A stretch of 64,000 nt of DNA from RGIG8767 sp964531805 (GTDB lineage: Bacteria > Bacillota > Clostridia > Lachnospirales > Lachnospiraceae), in the NCBI GenBank assembly GCA_964531805.1, contig CAZHGE010000002.1, positions 1 through 64,000 of the forward strand, read 5' to 3'. Below the pieces are notes generated by a model, which was not told the DNA's origin, did not search any database, and was given only the letters and a program-made list of their open reading frames with translations. Below are positions 42,173 through 50,515 of the stretch, piece after piece; the first letter of the stretch is position 1, and each line of letters starts with the position of its first letter. The position numbers and the translations under genes were made by a program.

Positions 42173-42893
42173 TGTTAAATTCCCCCAAGTATTTTTTATA
42201 GGAAGAATCTATCGCGGCAAGTTCGGATAGATTATCAATTTCAATAATGTCCTCTGTATTCATTTCACGGATTCCTAATTCATATTCGTTAGGATAACAA
42301 AAGAGTGCTACATCATCCCAGTAGATCTGACGGTTTTTCTTTACATCAAATTCATACTCTAAATGTTTTTTCAAACGTTGTCCGTCTGTGGAGGTCCATC
42401 TGGAAACACTGTATAATTGCCAGCCATTGCTGCCTCCGGTTCTGGAGCAGGACTGCACAATATTGTTTTCAACAGTTAATAACCATTCGTCGGTTTCTTT
42501 ATACGTCCAAGTGCAGTTATAACCGGAACGTTCAAATTCAGGAGTCAGAATAGCCGGATTATATATAATCTGATCACCGTCCAGGATAATGGCATTTTCA
42601 ATATGATCCCTGGCAACATACAAGGATGAAATATTGTTGCAGGTGTCGTAGTAAGGATTTTCGATTAGCATTATATTCGGATAATCTGCTTTTAACGGTT
42701 CAAACTGTTCTTTTAAATATCCTACAACAATATATATTTCTTTGATGTTGTTAGCATGTAATGCTTGAATGACGGTATCAATCATCCTTACTCCGTTGAC
42801 TCTGACAAGAGGCTTGGGAGTGTCTAAAGTAACCGGATTCATGCGGCTTCCGGTACCGGCTGCCATAATAATAGCTCGTTTTACAGTGTTCAT
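42162..42893 (-). CDS. LicC-like CTP:phosphocholine cytidylyltransferase
   Basis: This protein of about 243 residues has the nucleotidyltransferase core RAIIMAAGTGSRMNPVTLDTPKPLVRVNG, DGDQIIYNP (metal Asp) and the late DDVALFCYP segment, a set seen in LicC-type sugar/choline nucleotidyltransferases. It should activate phosphocholine to CDP-choline. The ATG at 42893 has GAGG 7 bp upstream and is preferred to the ATG at 42905. It is the middle gene of a BCCT / LicC / LicA-like operon. A related nucleotidyltransferase domain is also fused into the neighbouring gene. Confidence 0.8.
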   Translation of the reverse strand: MNTVKRAIIMAAGTGSRMNPVTLDTPKPLVRVNGVRMIDTVIQALHANNIKEIYIVVGYLKEQFEPLKADYPNIMLIENPYYDTCNNISSLYVARDHIENAIILDGDQIIYNPAILTPEFERSGYNCTWTYKETDEWLLTVENNIVQSCSRTGGSNGWQLYSVSRWTSTDGQRLKKHLEYEFDVKKNRQIYWDDVALFCYPNEYELGIREMNTEDIIEIDNLSELAAIDSSYKKYLGEFNNEQ

Positions 42894-42924
42894 GTATGAC
42901 CTCATTTATGGATAATAATCTGTT

Positions 42925-44682
42925 TTATGAATGTATTTCATTCTGTACTATTTTGTAATATTCTTTTGCATATCGATACTGGCGGAGAGAGTATTCTCCA
43001 AACTCAATACCTAATTCCCTTTTGTATTCACACCAATTGCTCCAAAGTAGACCACAGGCGGCAATATAACAATATATTTTCAGGCGGATTTCATGACTGC
43101 AGCCGTTGGCAAAGTATTGGTCTATAAGCACATCCACCTGTTCTTTGCTATACATTGCATAAATACAGAACATGGCAATATCCACATGCGGGTCCTGCAT
43201 GCCTGCATATTCCCAGTCAATTAAACGGATATCTTCTTCTCCACTCTGATTTTTTATAAAAATAAAGTTATCTGGAACTGCATCAATATGAGTTAATACT
43301 TCCGGTATTTTGTATTTTTCAATGTAATCCTTTAAGGAGAATACATTTTCTTTTGTCTTCTTATAATCGCGGTAAATGGATGATTTTCCACTCCATAAGG
43401 ACTCATAGAATTGAATTTGTTTGAAAATGTCAAATCTATGAGGAACTGTTAGTTTTTTTTCATGGAAAGCCCGAAGTCTGTTCATGCATTTTTGGGTATC
43501 AACTGGATTTAATGGGTCACAGTTTCTTGCGTTGTGTAAAAATTCTGTAATCTTGTAGCCGTTTTGCGGATTGATATAAACAATATCATCACATATGTGT
43601 TTATCCTTAATGACTTCGTATACATCAGCTTCTTCTTTACGATTAATCAATTCCTGAGTACCTTCACCCGGAATGCGCATGATATATTGCTTGCCTTTGC
43701 AATCAAATAAGAAAGAACGGTTAGTCATTCCTTTTTTTAATATTTTAATGTTTACAATCTGTTCGGGCGTTACGTGCATTGCCTGACATATGATGTCAAT
43801 TGCTTCTGTCTGCAGTTGATTAGAGCCATGATCCAACTCGCGCAGTTGTTCGTAGGTATTGATCTCTACAGCCAAGTCATTGGAAACCACTTTTGCAGTG
43901 ATAAACATGTGGTCTTTTTCCATTAATGCTTCTTCCCAGAAAACATTGTCGTAATAAGGATTACCACATAACTGTTCAATGTTTTGGCATAACTGAGAAG
44001 AGTCGTTTTTATGCAGGTAAGCAATTCCAAGCATAGTGTTGCCGTTTTCGCCTTTTGTTGTGGTTACTAACTGCATTTTACGGTTTACGCGTACAGAACT
44101 GTTTTTATCCAAGGAATCTGTAACCATGTACCAGGAGTAGAATTCACTTTTGCGGAATGGATTCTCTGCACACCAAATGTCGCAGGGAATAATGTAGCTG
44201 TTAGAAATATGCTCCTTTACCAGTTTAAGGGAATGAAGGTTGTTCTTATGGGAATATTCCTCGCATACAACTAATTCCACGCCATACTCATCGATTAGAT
44301 ATTCGTAATGTTCCTTCATGTAACCGACAACAACGTAGATGTTATGGATGCCAACTTCGTGTAATTGTATGATCAATCGTTCAATTAAAGTTTCCCCTTT
44401 GATTTCTAAAAGGCCTTTGGGAACCTCCGTATTAATGGGCGCCATGCGCATACCATATCCTGCTGCAAGAATAATTGCGTTGTTTGGAGTGTTTTCGCAG
44501 AAAGTTTTTTGTGCTTTGACGGTTAATCGCATATGGTTGTCAAGATATCCTTCGTCCATTAATTCCCTAATGCAACGGTTGACGATGCCTAAAGAGTGAC
44601 CACTTTCTTTTGCCAGATCACGCTGGTTGGTATAAGACTTTGAATGCATTATGTTCAAAATGTCAAGAGTTTGAATGTTCAT
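42925..44682 (-). CDS. HTH - cytidylyltransferase - choline kinase fusion (LicA/LicC-like)
   Basis: This 585-residue protein has three apparent parts. Residues 1-60 form a winged helix-turn-helix (TNQRDLAKESGHSLGIVNRCIRELMDEGYL). Residues about 66-270 are a nucleotidyltransferase (NAIILAAGYGMRMAPINTEVPKGLLEIKGE; IIPCDIWC). Residues about 300-570 are a choline/ethanolamine kinase-type domain with the Brenner motif THIDAVPDNFIF (near 464-474) and metal site LIDWEYAG (near 487-494). Together it could phosphorylate choline, activate it, and possibly regulate. AAAGGAG lies 5 bp before the ATG. It is first in the minus-strand operon and divergent from the major flagellin. HTH-nucleotidyltransferase fusions occur in related gut Firmicutes; the HTH may act on DNA or only be structural. 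Confidence 0.82.
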   Translation of the reverse strand: MNIQTLDILNIMHSKSYTNQRDLAKESGHSLGIVNRCIRELMDEGYLDNHMRLTVKAQKTFCENTPNNAIILAAGYGMRMAPINTEVPKGLLEIKGETLIERLIIQLHEVGIHNIYVVVGYMKEHYEYLIDEYGVELVVCEEYSHKNNLHSLKLVKEHISNSYIIPCDIWCAENPFRKSEFYSWYMVTDSLDKNSSVRVNRKMQLVTTTKGENGNTMLGIAYLHKNDSSQLCQNIEQLCGNPYYDNVFWEEALMEKDHMFITAKVVSNDLAVEINTYEQLRELDHGSNQLQTEAIDIICQAMHVTPEQIVNIKILKKGMTNRSFLFDCKGKQYIMRIPGEGTQELINRKEEADVYEVIKDKHICDDIVYINPQNGYKITEFLHNARNCDPLNPVDTQKCMNRLRAFHEKKLTVPHRFDIFKQIQFYESLWSGKSSIYRDYKKTKENVFSLKDYIEKYKIPEVLTHIDAVPDNFIFIKNQSGEEDIRLIDWEYAGMQDPHVDIAMFCIYAMYSKEQVDVLIDQYFANGCSHEIRLKIYCYIAACGLLWSNWCEYKRELGIEFGEYSLRQYRYAKEYYKIVQNEIHS

Positions 44683-44832
44683 GAATGCTCCTTTGATAAT
44701 TTACGTGAACTATAAGGGTAGCGTAACATGTGGAGGAGAGGGTGTCAATGGTATACAAGGAAGATAAGTGATTACTGGACTGAGGATATCATTAGATTGT
44801 TCCTATAATTAAAAAATAATTTTAGAAAACGC

Positions 44833-44859
44833 TAAAGTATTTTCTGGAATCACCGATAT
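44833..44859 (+). promoter_or_regulatory. Sigma-28 promoter of the major flagellin
   Basis: TAAA (44833-44836), exactly 15 bp, then ACCGATAT (44852-44859), a near-perfect SigD promoter. Confidence 0.85.
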
Positions 44860-44966
44860 ATATTACAACTGAAGCAAATAAAGATTTGCTAACAAAGTTT
44901 ATCTCAGATGATAGAGAAGAAGTTATATAGATAACTATACATAGAGATAATCAAACAAACAACAGA

Positions 44967-44980
44967 CCGTAAGGAAACGG
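44967..44980 (+). promoter_or_regulatory. GGA-loop hairpin in the major-flagellin leader (CsrA-like site)
   Basis: CCGT (44967-44970) and ACGG (44977-44980) enclose AAGGAA. A second GGA lies in the Shine-Dalgarno AAGGAGG (44991-44997), as in the hag leader bound by CsrA in Bacillus. Confidence 0.6.
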
Positions 44981-45005
44981 CGCTTTATTCAAGGAGGAAA
45001 AAATT

Positions 45006-45827
45006 ATGGCAATGGTAGTACAGCACAACTTAAGAGCAATGAACTCTAACAGAATGTTAAACGTTAACACACAGACACAGGTTAAATCAGCAGAAAAATT
45101 ATCTTCTGGTTATAAGATTAACCGTGCAGCAGATGATGCAGCAGGTCTTGCTATTTCTGAAAAAATGAGACGTCAGATGAGAGGTCTTACACAGGCTTCA
45201 GCAAATGCACAGGATGGTATCTCAATGGTACAGACAGCAGAAGGTGCATTAAACGAAGTACATGATATGTTACAGCGTATGAACGAACTTTCTGTAAAAG
45301 CAGAAAACGGTACATTAACATCAACAGACCGTGATTACATTGATTCAGAAGTACAGCAGTTAAAGAGTGAAATCGACCGTGTTGCTTCTACAACAACATT
45401 CAATGAGCAGAACTTATTAGATGGTACATTCTCTCAGACATCTTGTAACTTACAGGTAGGTGCAGAAAAGAGCCAGCACATTTCATTCAAGATTAAGAAC
45501 ATGAACTGTTCTACATTACTGCTTACAGGTGATGCACAGTCTGCAACAAATGCAGCTACATTAAATGACCAGGTTAAAGCAGCAATTAAATCTCTTTCAG
45601 AACAGAGATCAGAACTTGGTGCAGTTCAGAACCGTTTAGAGCACACAATCAACAACTTGGATAACGTTGTTGAAAACACAACAGCAGCTGAATCTCGTAT
45701 CCGTGATACAGATATGGCAACTGAAATGGTTAAGTACTCTAACAATAATATTCTTGCTCAGGCAGGTCAGGCTATGTTAGCACAGTCTAACCAGGCTAAC
45801 CAGGGAGTATTATCTTTACTTCAGTAA
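45006..45827 (+). CDS. hag: Major flagellin (compact D0/D1 type)
   Basis: This 273-residue flagellin consists almost only of the conserved core: MAMVVQHNLRAMNSNRMLNVNTQTQVKSAEKLSSGYKINRAADDAAGLAISEKMRR-type N-terminus, and a C-terminus with LEHTINNLDNVVENTTAAESRIRDTDMATEMVKYSNNNILAQAGQAMLAQ blocks, separated by a short Thr/Ser-rich linker (about 140-185). It uses frequent TTA/ACA/GAA codons and a perfect AAGGAGG, consistent with very high expression. It has its own sigma-28 promoter, a long leader with a CsrA-like hairpin, and a strong terminator. It is the probable main filament subunit, with the two larger flagellins as minor components. The adjacent glycosylation island likely modifies it. 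Confidence 0.96.
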   Translation: MAMVVQHNLRAMNSNRMLNVNTQTQVKSAEKLSSGYKINRAADDAAGLAISEKMRRQMRGLTQASANAQDGISMVQTAEGALNEVHDMLQRMNELSVKAENGTLTSTDRDYIDSEVQQLKSEIDRVASTTTFNEQNLLDGTFSQTSCNLQVGAEKSQHISFKIKNMNCSTLLLTGDAQSATNAATLNDQVKAAIKSLSEQRSELGAVQNRLEHTINNLDNVVENTTAAESRIRDTDMATEMVKYSNNNILAQAGQAMLAQSNQANQGVLSLLQ

Positions 45828-45844
45828 TTACTAGTTGATTGCCA

Positions 45845-45874
45845 AATAGGGTTGACGAAAGTCAACCCTATTTT
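45845..45874 (+). terminator. Strong terminator after the major flagellin
   Basis: AATAGGGTTGAC (45845-45856) pairs perfectly with GTCAACCCTATT (45861-45872) around GAAA, followed by T-rich sequence. Confidence 0.93.
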
Positions 45875-45910
45875 CTTTGCTAAATTAAAATATAAATGGA
45901 GTACATTGAT

Positions 45911-47098
45911 ATGAGAAACACCATTTTATTTATTGAATGGAGTAGTTTTGGGAATGATTATATAAAGCAAGCATTTAAAGTATTAGATTATAATGTAGAA
46001 AGTTATGCTTTAGATACGACAAAAGTAGATACCAGACTGGATATGGAATATACGGAAAAATTAGTAGGAGTATTAATGGCAAAGCCCTACTTTTGTGTTT
46101 TTTCTTTCAATTATTATCCAATTATTGCGATTGCATGTAAGGCATGTAAGATACCATATGTATCATGGACCTATGATAGTCCGTTTATTCAGTTATTTTC
46201 GCCAACACTGGAGTATGAGACCAATTTTGCCTTTGTGTTTGACAGTGGTACCTGTGATGAACTGGCAAGGAAAGGACTTCCGGCTTATTATCTACCTATG
46301 GCAGCACCGATGGATTGCTATAGAACAATTATAAAGGATAAAGAATTAGGGAAAAAATACGCAGGAGATATATCATTTGTAGGTGCTCTATATGATGAAG
46401 AACACAATAATATGTTCCGCCATTTGGAGAAATTAGATGATTATGAAAAAGGGTATGTGGATGCCCTTCTTTATGCACAGAAGAATATCTATGGTTGTAA
46501 TTTTTTAGAAAATGTTTTAAAAGAAAATCCTACTGTGTTTGAAACAATACAAAAGGTATGTCCTGTGTATGCCAGAGGGGATGGCTTGGAAAGTGCCGAA
46601 TGGACAATGGCCAACTATTTTTTGGCAAGAAAAGTGACTGCAATGGAAAGAAATGAAATTATGCAGCTTTTGGGAGAACATTTTCAAGTGAATTTATATA
46701 CAATGGAAAATACCCAAATAAAAGGGGTGCGAAATTGTGGGGTTGCAGGATATCACACAACGGCACCACTTGTTTTTGCGAACAGTAAAATTAATTTGAA
46801 CATCACACTTCGTAGTATACAGACGGGAATCCCACTGCGGGCATTTGATATCATGGGATGCGGCGGCTTTTTAATCAGTAATTACCAGCAAGACTTTTTG
46901 GAGTATTTCGAACCGGATGAGGATTTTGTATTTTACACCAGCTATGAAGAATTGTTGGACAAGGTAGAGTTTTATTTGAATCATGATGAAATCAGACAGA
47001 AAATTGCGGGGAATGGGTATCAAAAAGTGGCATCGGAGCATACTTATTTACAGCGTGTAAAAACTATGTTTGAGATTGCGGGAGAATATTGGAAGTAA
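45911..47098 (+). CDS. CgeB-like glycosyltransferase 1 (DUF3880 + GT1/GT4)
   Basis: This 395-residue protein has two Rossmann-like halves. The first half contains YFCVFSFNYYPIIAIACKACKIPYVSWTYDSPFIQL (DUF3880-like). The C-terminal half contains the donor-binding pattern SKINLNITLRSIQTGIPLRAFDIMGCGGFLISNYQ and ends HTYLQRVKTMF, as in CgeB-type proteins. These are retaining-type glycosyltransferases often found beside flagellins in Clostridia. GGAG lies 9 bp before the ATG at 45911; an ATG at 45896 overlaps that site. It lies directly after the flagellin terminator. Flagellin glycosylation is the most likely job. Confidence 0.8.
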   Translation: MRNTILFIEWSSFGNDYIKQAFKVLDYNVESYALDTTKVDTRLDMEYTEKLVGVLMAKPYFCVFSFNYYPIIAIACKACKIPYVSWTYDSPFIQLFSPTLEYETNFAFVFDSGTCDELARKGLPAYYLPMAAPMDCYRTIIKDKELGKKYAGDISFVGALYDEEHNNMFRHLEKLDDYEKGYVDALLYAQKNIYGCNFLENVLKENPTVFETIQKVCPVYARGDGLESAEWTMANYFLARKVTAMERNEIMQLLGEHFQVNLYTMENTQIKGVRNCGVAGYHTTAPLVFANSKINLNITLRSIQTGIPLRAFDIMGCGGFLISNYQQDFLEYFEPDEDFVFYTSYEELLDKVEFYLNHDEIRQKIAGNGYQKVASEHTYLQRVKTMFEIAGEYWK

Positions 47099-47107
47099 GA
47101 TAAAAAA

Positions 47108-47166
47108 GGAGTACTGATTGAATGAAACTGCAAAAATATTGGTCAGTTTTATTCGATCAGTACTCC
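47108..47166. terminator. Bidirectional 22-bp-stem hairpin between convergent CgeB-like genes
   Basis: Arms 47108-47129 and 47145-47166 pair at all 22 positions (two G-U), starting GGAGTACTGAT / ATCAGTACTCC. A-rich and T-containing flanks suit termination from both sides. Confidence 0.85.
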
Positions 47167-47183
47167 ATTTAAATTGACAAGTT

Positions 47184-48374
47184 TTATAAATTAGAAGTAA
47201 CATTGCGCAGCATCGCGGCTATCCGGTGAGGGTAGGTGTGATGCTGTTTTACTTTTTCATACCCATTGTATGAGATTTCTTTTCGAAGATCTTCGTGTTC
47301 TAAATAGAAAGCACATTTATCCACCAGTTCTTCCATGCTGCTGTAGGTTTCTAAATCTGTTCCAATTTCAAAAAAGTCTGGTATTTCTGCTTGATAATTG
47401 GTCATTAAAAATCCACCGCATCCCATAATGTCAAATATACGAAGCGGTAAGCCGGTCTGAATGGATTTTACAGTCATATTTAAGTTGATTTTACTTAAAT
47501 GGAAGGCTTTAGGCATTGCATGCAGGGATTCAATTCTGCCGTGTAATTGTACTCCGTTTAAAGGAGTGGTATCACTTCCTGTATATAAATCCACTTTGAA
47601 ATGCTTAGCCAGAGTATTGAGTGTCCGGATTCGTTCCCATTCGGCTGCTTGTGACCCCATATAACTATTGGCTAGTACATATTTGTTTGGATCTGCGATT
47701 ACTTTTGGATAGGAGAAGAGGGCAGGAATGTCGGGAACATTCTTTTGGATTGCTTCAATTATCTCATCTGTAAGAGCTTTTTCCATAAAATTATAGCCAT
47801 ATATTTGCAGGGAGGCTTCGATAATGCCGTCCATATAACCACGGATGTATGTTGGAATGGCTTTGAATTTTTTGTATGGATTCTTTTCTGAATATAAGGA
47901 ACCAATAAAACATATATCAGATTGATAGGTGGCACGGTCCTTTGCGGAGATTGTTTTTATAACGGAATCAAAACGGTCTACACTGGAAGCTAAAGGCAGA
48001 TAAAAAATGCAGTCCGGATTATATGGATGAAAATATTCATACTGTGCTCTGTCAAATAAAAAGATGCGGTTGGTCTTATATTGTATTGGCTGGGCAAAGA
48101 GTTCCATAACAGGACTGTCTACGGTCCAGCATAAATATAAAATGTTATGCAGATGGCAAAGTTCAGCCACAACAGGGAAAAAATTGATGCTGAATACGAA
48201 AGCTGGTGCATGTTCCTTTATTAGTTTGTTCAGATTATCCGCATAATCGGAAGGAGCTAATTTTTTTTCATAAATATTAGTAGTATCTTCAATAATGTTT
48301 AACCCAAAGCTTTGAAAGTGTGAAAGAATATCTGGTTCACATATACTTCCATAGCGGTAAAATAGCATTTTCAT
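47184..48374 (-). CDS. CgeB-like glycosyltransferase 2
   Basis: This 396-residue paralogue of the genes at 45911 and 55118 shares FVFSINFFPVVAELCHLHNILYLCWTVDSPVMELF in the first half and SKINLNMTVKSIQTGLPLRIFDIMGCGGFLMTNYQ in the second. The start at 48374 (MKMLFYRYG) is chosen from AGGAG about 9 bp upstream; a longer frame to 48437 overlaps the divergent GT2 gene's control region. It is the only minus-strand CgeB-like gene and stands alone. It probably glycosylates flagellin with a different linkage or sugar from its paralogues. Confidence 0.8.
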   Translation of the reverse strand: MKMLFYRYGSICEPDILSHFQSFGLNIIEDTTNIYEKKLAPSDYADNLNKLIKEHAPAFVFSINFFPVVAELCHLHNILYLCWTVDSPVMELFAQPIQYKTNRIFLFDRAQYEYFHPYNPDCIFYLPLASSVDRFDSVIKTISAKDRATYQSDICFIGSLYSEKNPYKKFKAIPTYIRGYMDGIIEASLQIYGYNFMEKALTDEIIEAIQKNVPDIPALFSYPKVIADPNKYVLANSYMGSQAAEWERIRTLNTLAKHFKVDLYTGSDTTPLNGVQLHGRIESLHAMPKAFHLSKINLNMTVKSIQTGLPLRIFDIMGCGGFLMTNYQAEIPDFFEIGTDLETYSSMEELVDKCAFYLEHEDLRKEISYNGYEKVKQHHTYPHRIAAMLRNVTSNL

Positions 48375-48440
48375 ATTTGTATTGACTCCTAAAGTTTGAT
48401 ATACTGCAATTATAATATGCTTCAGAAGGGAAAACAAGTT

Positions 48441-49250
48441 ATGATAGAGAAAGTCAGCGTAATCATACCTACCTATAATAGAGAAAAGACTATTTTAAGA
48501 GCGATTAAAAGTGTGCTTGCTCAGACCTACACCAATTTAGAAGTGCTGGTGATTGATGATGGTTCTACGGATGGAACGGCAGTTCTTGTAAAAGGTATTG
48601 AAGATGACAGAGTAAAATATGTGATCTTGGAACAAAATGGTGGCCCTTCCAATGCTAGAAATGTTGGTGTGCAGATGGCAGAGGGGAAGTGGATTGCTTT
48701 TCAGGATAGTGATGATAGCTGGCATGAAAATAAATTAGAAACTCAGATGGAATATGCAAAGACGCATCCGGAATTTTCAATGATATATTGTATGTACCGT
48801 ATGAATTTTGTTAGTGGTGAGAATATGATAATACCTGTAGAACCATTACCGGATATTATGGAAGGTAATATGCTAAAAACATTGCTTAAAAGAAATGTGA
48901 TTGGTGCACCAACTGTAATGGTAAGGCGAGAAGATTTCTTGGCAGTAGGTGGATTTGATATTTCCTATAAAGCATTAGAGGATTGGGAGTATGTAATACG
49001 ATTTGCGAAAGAATATAAAATTGGTTTTATATCTGAAGTGTTAATGGACTGCTATATGCTTGATAATGGTGTTTCTTCTAATTTAGGAGCTTACTACGAA
49101 GGCAGATGTAAAATGCTTGGTCAGTACAAGATTGAAATGATGCAGGAAGGTGTACTTGAAAGTGTAATGCAGGATATATTAGAACGGGCACAAGCGGCAG
49201 GAATATTAGAATTTGTGAAGAAAATGATGATGTTATACTTAAGTAAATAA
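48441..49250 (+). CDS. GT2 family glycosyltransferase
   Basis: This 269-residue GT-A glycosyltransferase has VSVIIPTYNREKTILRAIKSVLAQTYTNLEVLVIDDGSTDGT at the start, NVGVQMAEGKWIAFQDSDDSW (metal DxD-like site near residue 95), and ALEDWEYVIRFA (catalytic-base region ED). It is cytoplasmic, with no membrane helix. It opens a + strand run of five genes (to 53668) with short gaps. GAAGGGA precedes the ATG at 48441. Confidence 0.87.
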   Translation: MIEKVSVIIPTYNREKTILRAIKSVLAQTYTNLEVLVIDDGSTDGTAVLVKGIEDDRVKYVILEQNGGPSNARNVGVQMAEGKWIAFQDSDDSWHENKLETQMEYAKTHPEFSMIYCMYRMNFVSGENMIIPVEPLPDIMEGNMLKTLLKRNVIGAPTVMVRREDFLAVGGFDISYKALEDWEYVIRFAKEYKIGFISEVLMDCYMLDNGVSSNLGAYYEGRCKMLGQYKIEMMQEGVLESVMQDILERAQAAGILEFVKKMMMLYLSK

Positions 49251-49270
49251 TATGTGAAAGAAGAACGATT

Positions 49271-50491
49271 ATGAAAAATAGACAGTCATTAGAATTGATT
49301 GAAACAATCCGCGAAGCAATAGAATATTTAGACAAATTTGAAGCGTTAGAATGTTTGGAAAATAATATGTCTTTACTGGAGGACGTTGTAATTGGAATAC
49401 AGAATGTCAATTCTGAATTGTTTTATGCTGTAAAAATAAAAGGCTTTGATATGATGAGTCTGTTCAATGAAGCGAAGGTGCAGCAATGTACAACTACTTT
49501 TTTGCAAAAAGCAGATGAATGGTGTGATGTTGCAGTATCAGTTATTCGCAATAGACAACAGCAGGCAAATGAACTGGATGAAAGATTTGTCTGGCTGATG
49601 GATTATGTAGAGTATGTAGAAAAAGAAGAATTGGTAGAGCATATAAAAATACGCCTGATGCGTCAGGATGAGAAACAGATTCAGATTCTTAATACCTTTT
49701 ATCAGAACCACGCTTATTTTTGGGGGACTTTGGATATAAAGAACGGAAAATATGATGTAATCCATGACAGAGTTAATGTACTTACAGAGCATAGAGAAGA
49801 TTTTATCTGGCTGTATCAAAAACTGGGAGATTATCGTTCTAAATTGGTTTTGGTTAATACTTTATATAACTGGATTTCTTTTGATCCGGCATACATAAGA
49901 GAGATGCATGAAAGTAACTTTAAGGATTATTATGATTTGGATTTGCTTTCCTGTGATGAAAATGAGGTAATAGTGGATATCGGTGCCTACACAGGTGATT
50001 CGGCACTGGATTATATCACAACCTATCGTAAGTATAAAAAAATATACTGTTATGAGATTACACCGGAATCGGTTGAAAGTATAAAGAAGAATTTGGCTGA
50101 ATACGAAAATATCCAGATTGTGAATAAGGGATTGGGGGCAGAAGCAGGGAAAATGTATTTGCAGACTTGTGCTCAGGATGCTTCTACCAATGGACTGGAT
50201 CAATCTAAAAATGGTATAGAAATTGAGGTTGCAACACTGGATGAGGATGTTACAGAGAAGGTAACCTTGATTAAAATGGACATCGAAGGTGCGGAAAAGG
50301 ACGCATTAAGAGGATGTGTAAGACATATTAAGGAAGAACGCCCAAAACTTTTAATTTGCGTATATCACAATAACCGTGATATATTTGAAATCCCGAAAAT
50401 GATTGCAGATATGCGGGACGATTATAAGTTTTATTTAAGAAGTAATGGAATGCAGTGGGCCCCGGCGGAAATTGTGTTGTTTGCACTGTAG
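49271..50491 (+). CDS. FkbM-type methyltransferase with helical N-terminal extension
   Basis: In this 406-residue protein, residues about 1-220 are mostly helical and unrecognised. The C-terminal part is an FkbM-family SAM methyltransferase with VIVDIGAYTGDSALDYI (motif I, about 235-251), YCYEITPESVESIKKNL, and IKMDIEGAEKDALRGCVRHIKEERPKLLICVYH (about 334-366). FkbM enzymes O-methylate sugars, fitting a flagellar glycan pathway. It sits 20 bp after the GT2 gene. Confidence 0.85.
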   Translation: MKNRQSLELIETIREAIEYLDKFEALECLENNMSLLEDVVIGIQNVNSELFYAVKIKGFDMMSLFNEAKVQQCTTTFLQKADEWCDVAVSVIRNRQQQANELDERFVWLMDYVEYVEKEELVEHIKIRLMRQDEKQIQILNTFYQNHAYFWGTLDIKNGKYDVIHDRVNVLTEHREDFIWLYQKLGDYRSKLVLVNTLYNWISFDPAYIREMHESNFKDYYDLDLLSCDENEVIVDIGAYTGDSALDYITTYRKYKKIYCYEITPESVESIKKNLAEYENIQIVNKGLGAEAGKMYLQTCAQDASTNGLDQSKNGIEIEVATLDEDVTEKVTLIKMDIEGAEKDALRGCVRHIKEERPKLLICVYHNNRDIFEIPKMIADMRDDYKFYLRSNGMQWAPAEIVLFAL

Positions 50492-50515
50492 TGAATAAGG
50501 AGAAGGGGTTATTAT

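Larger units (their letters stand above)
44683..45005. other. 323-bp divergent intergenic region, lic operon / major flagellin
   Basis: It contains the sigma-28 promoter (44833-44859) and the leader of the major flagellin on +. On the minus strand a perfect TTGACA (complement of 44743-44748) points toward the lic operon, but no good -10 is seen 17 bp on. There is no ORF. The flagellin leader from about 44870 is long (about 135 nt). Confidence 0.6.
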
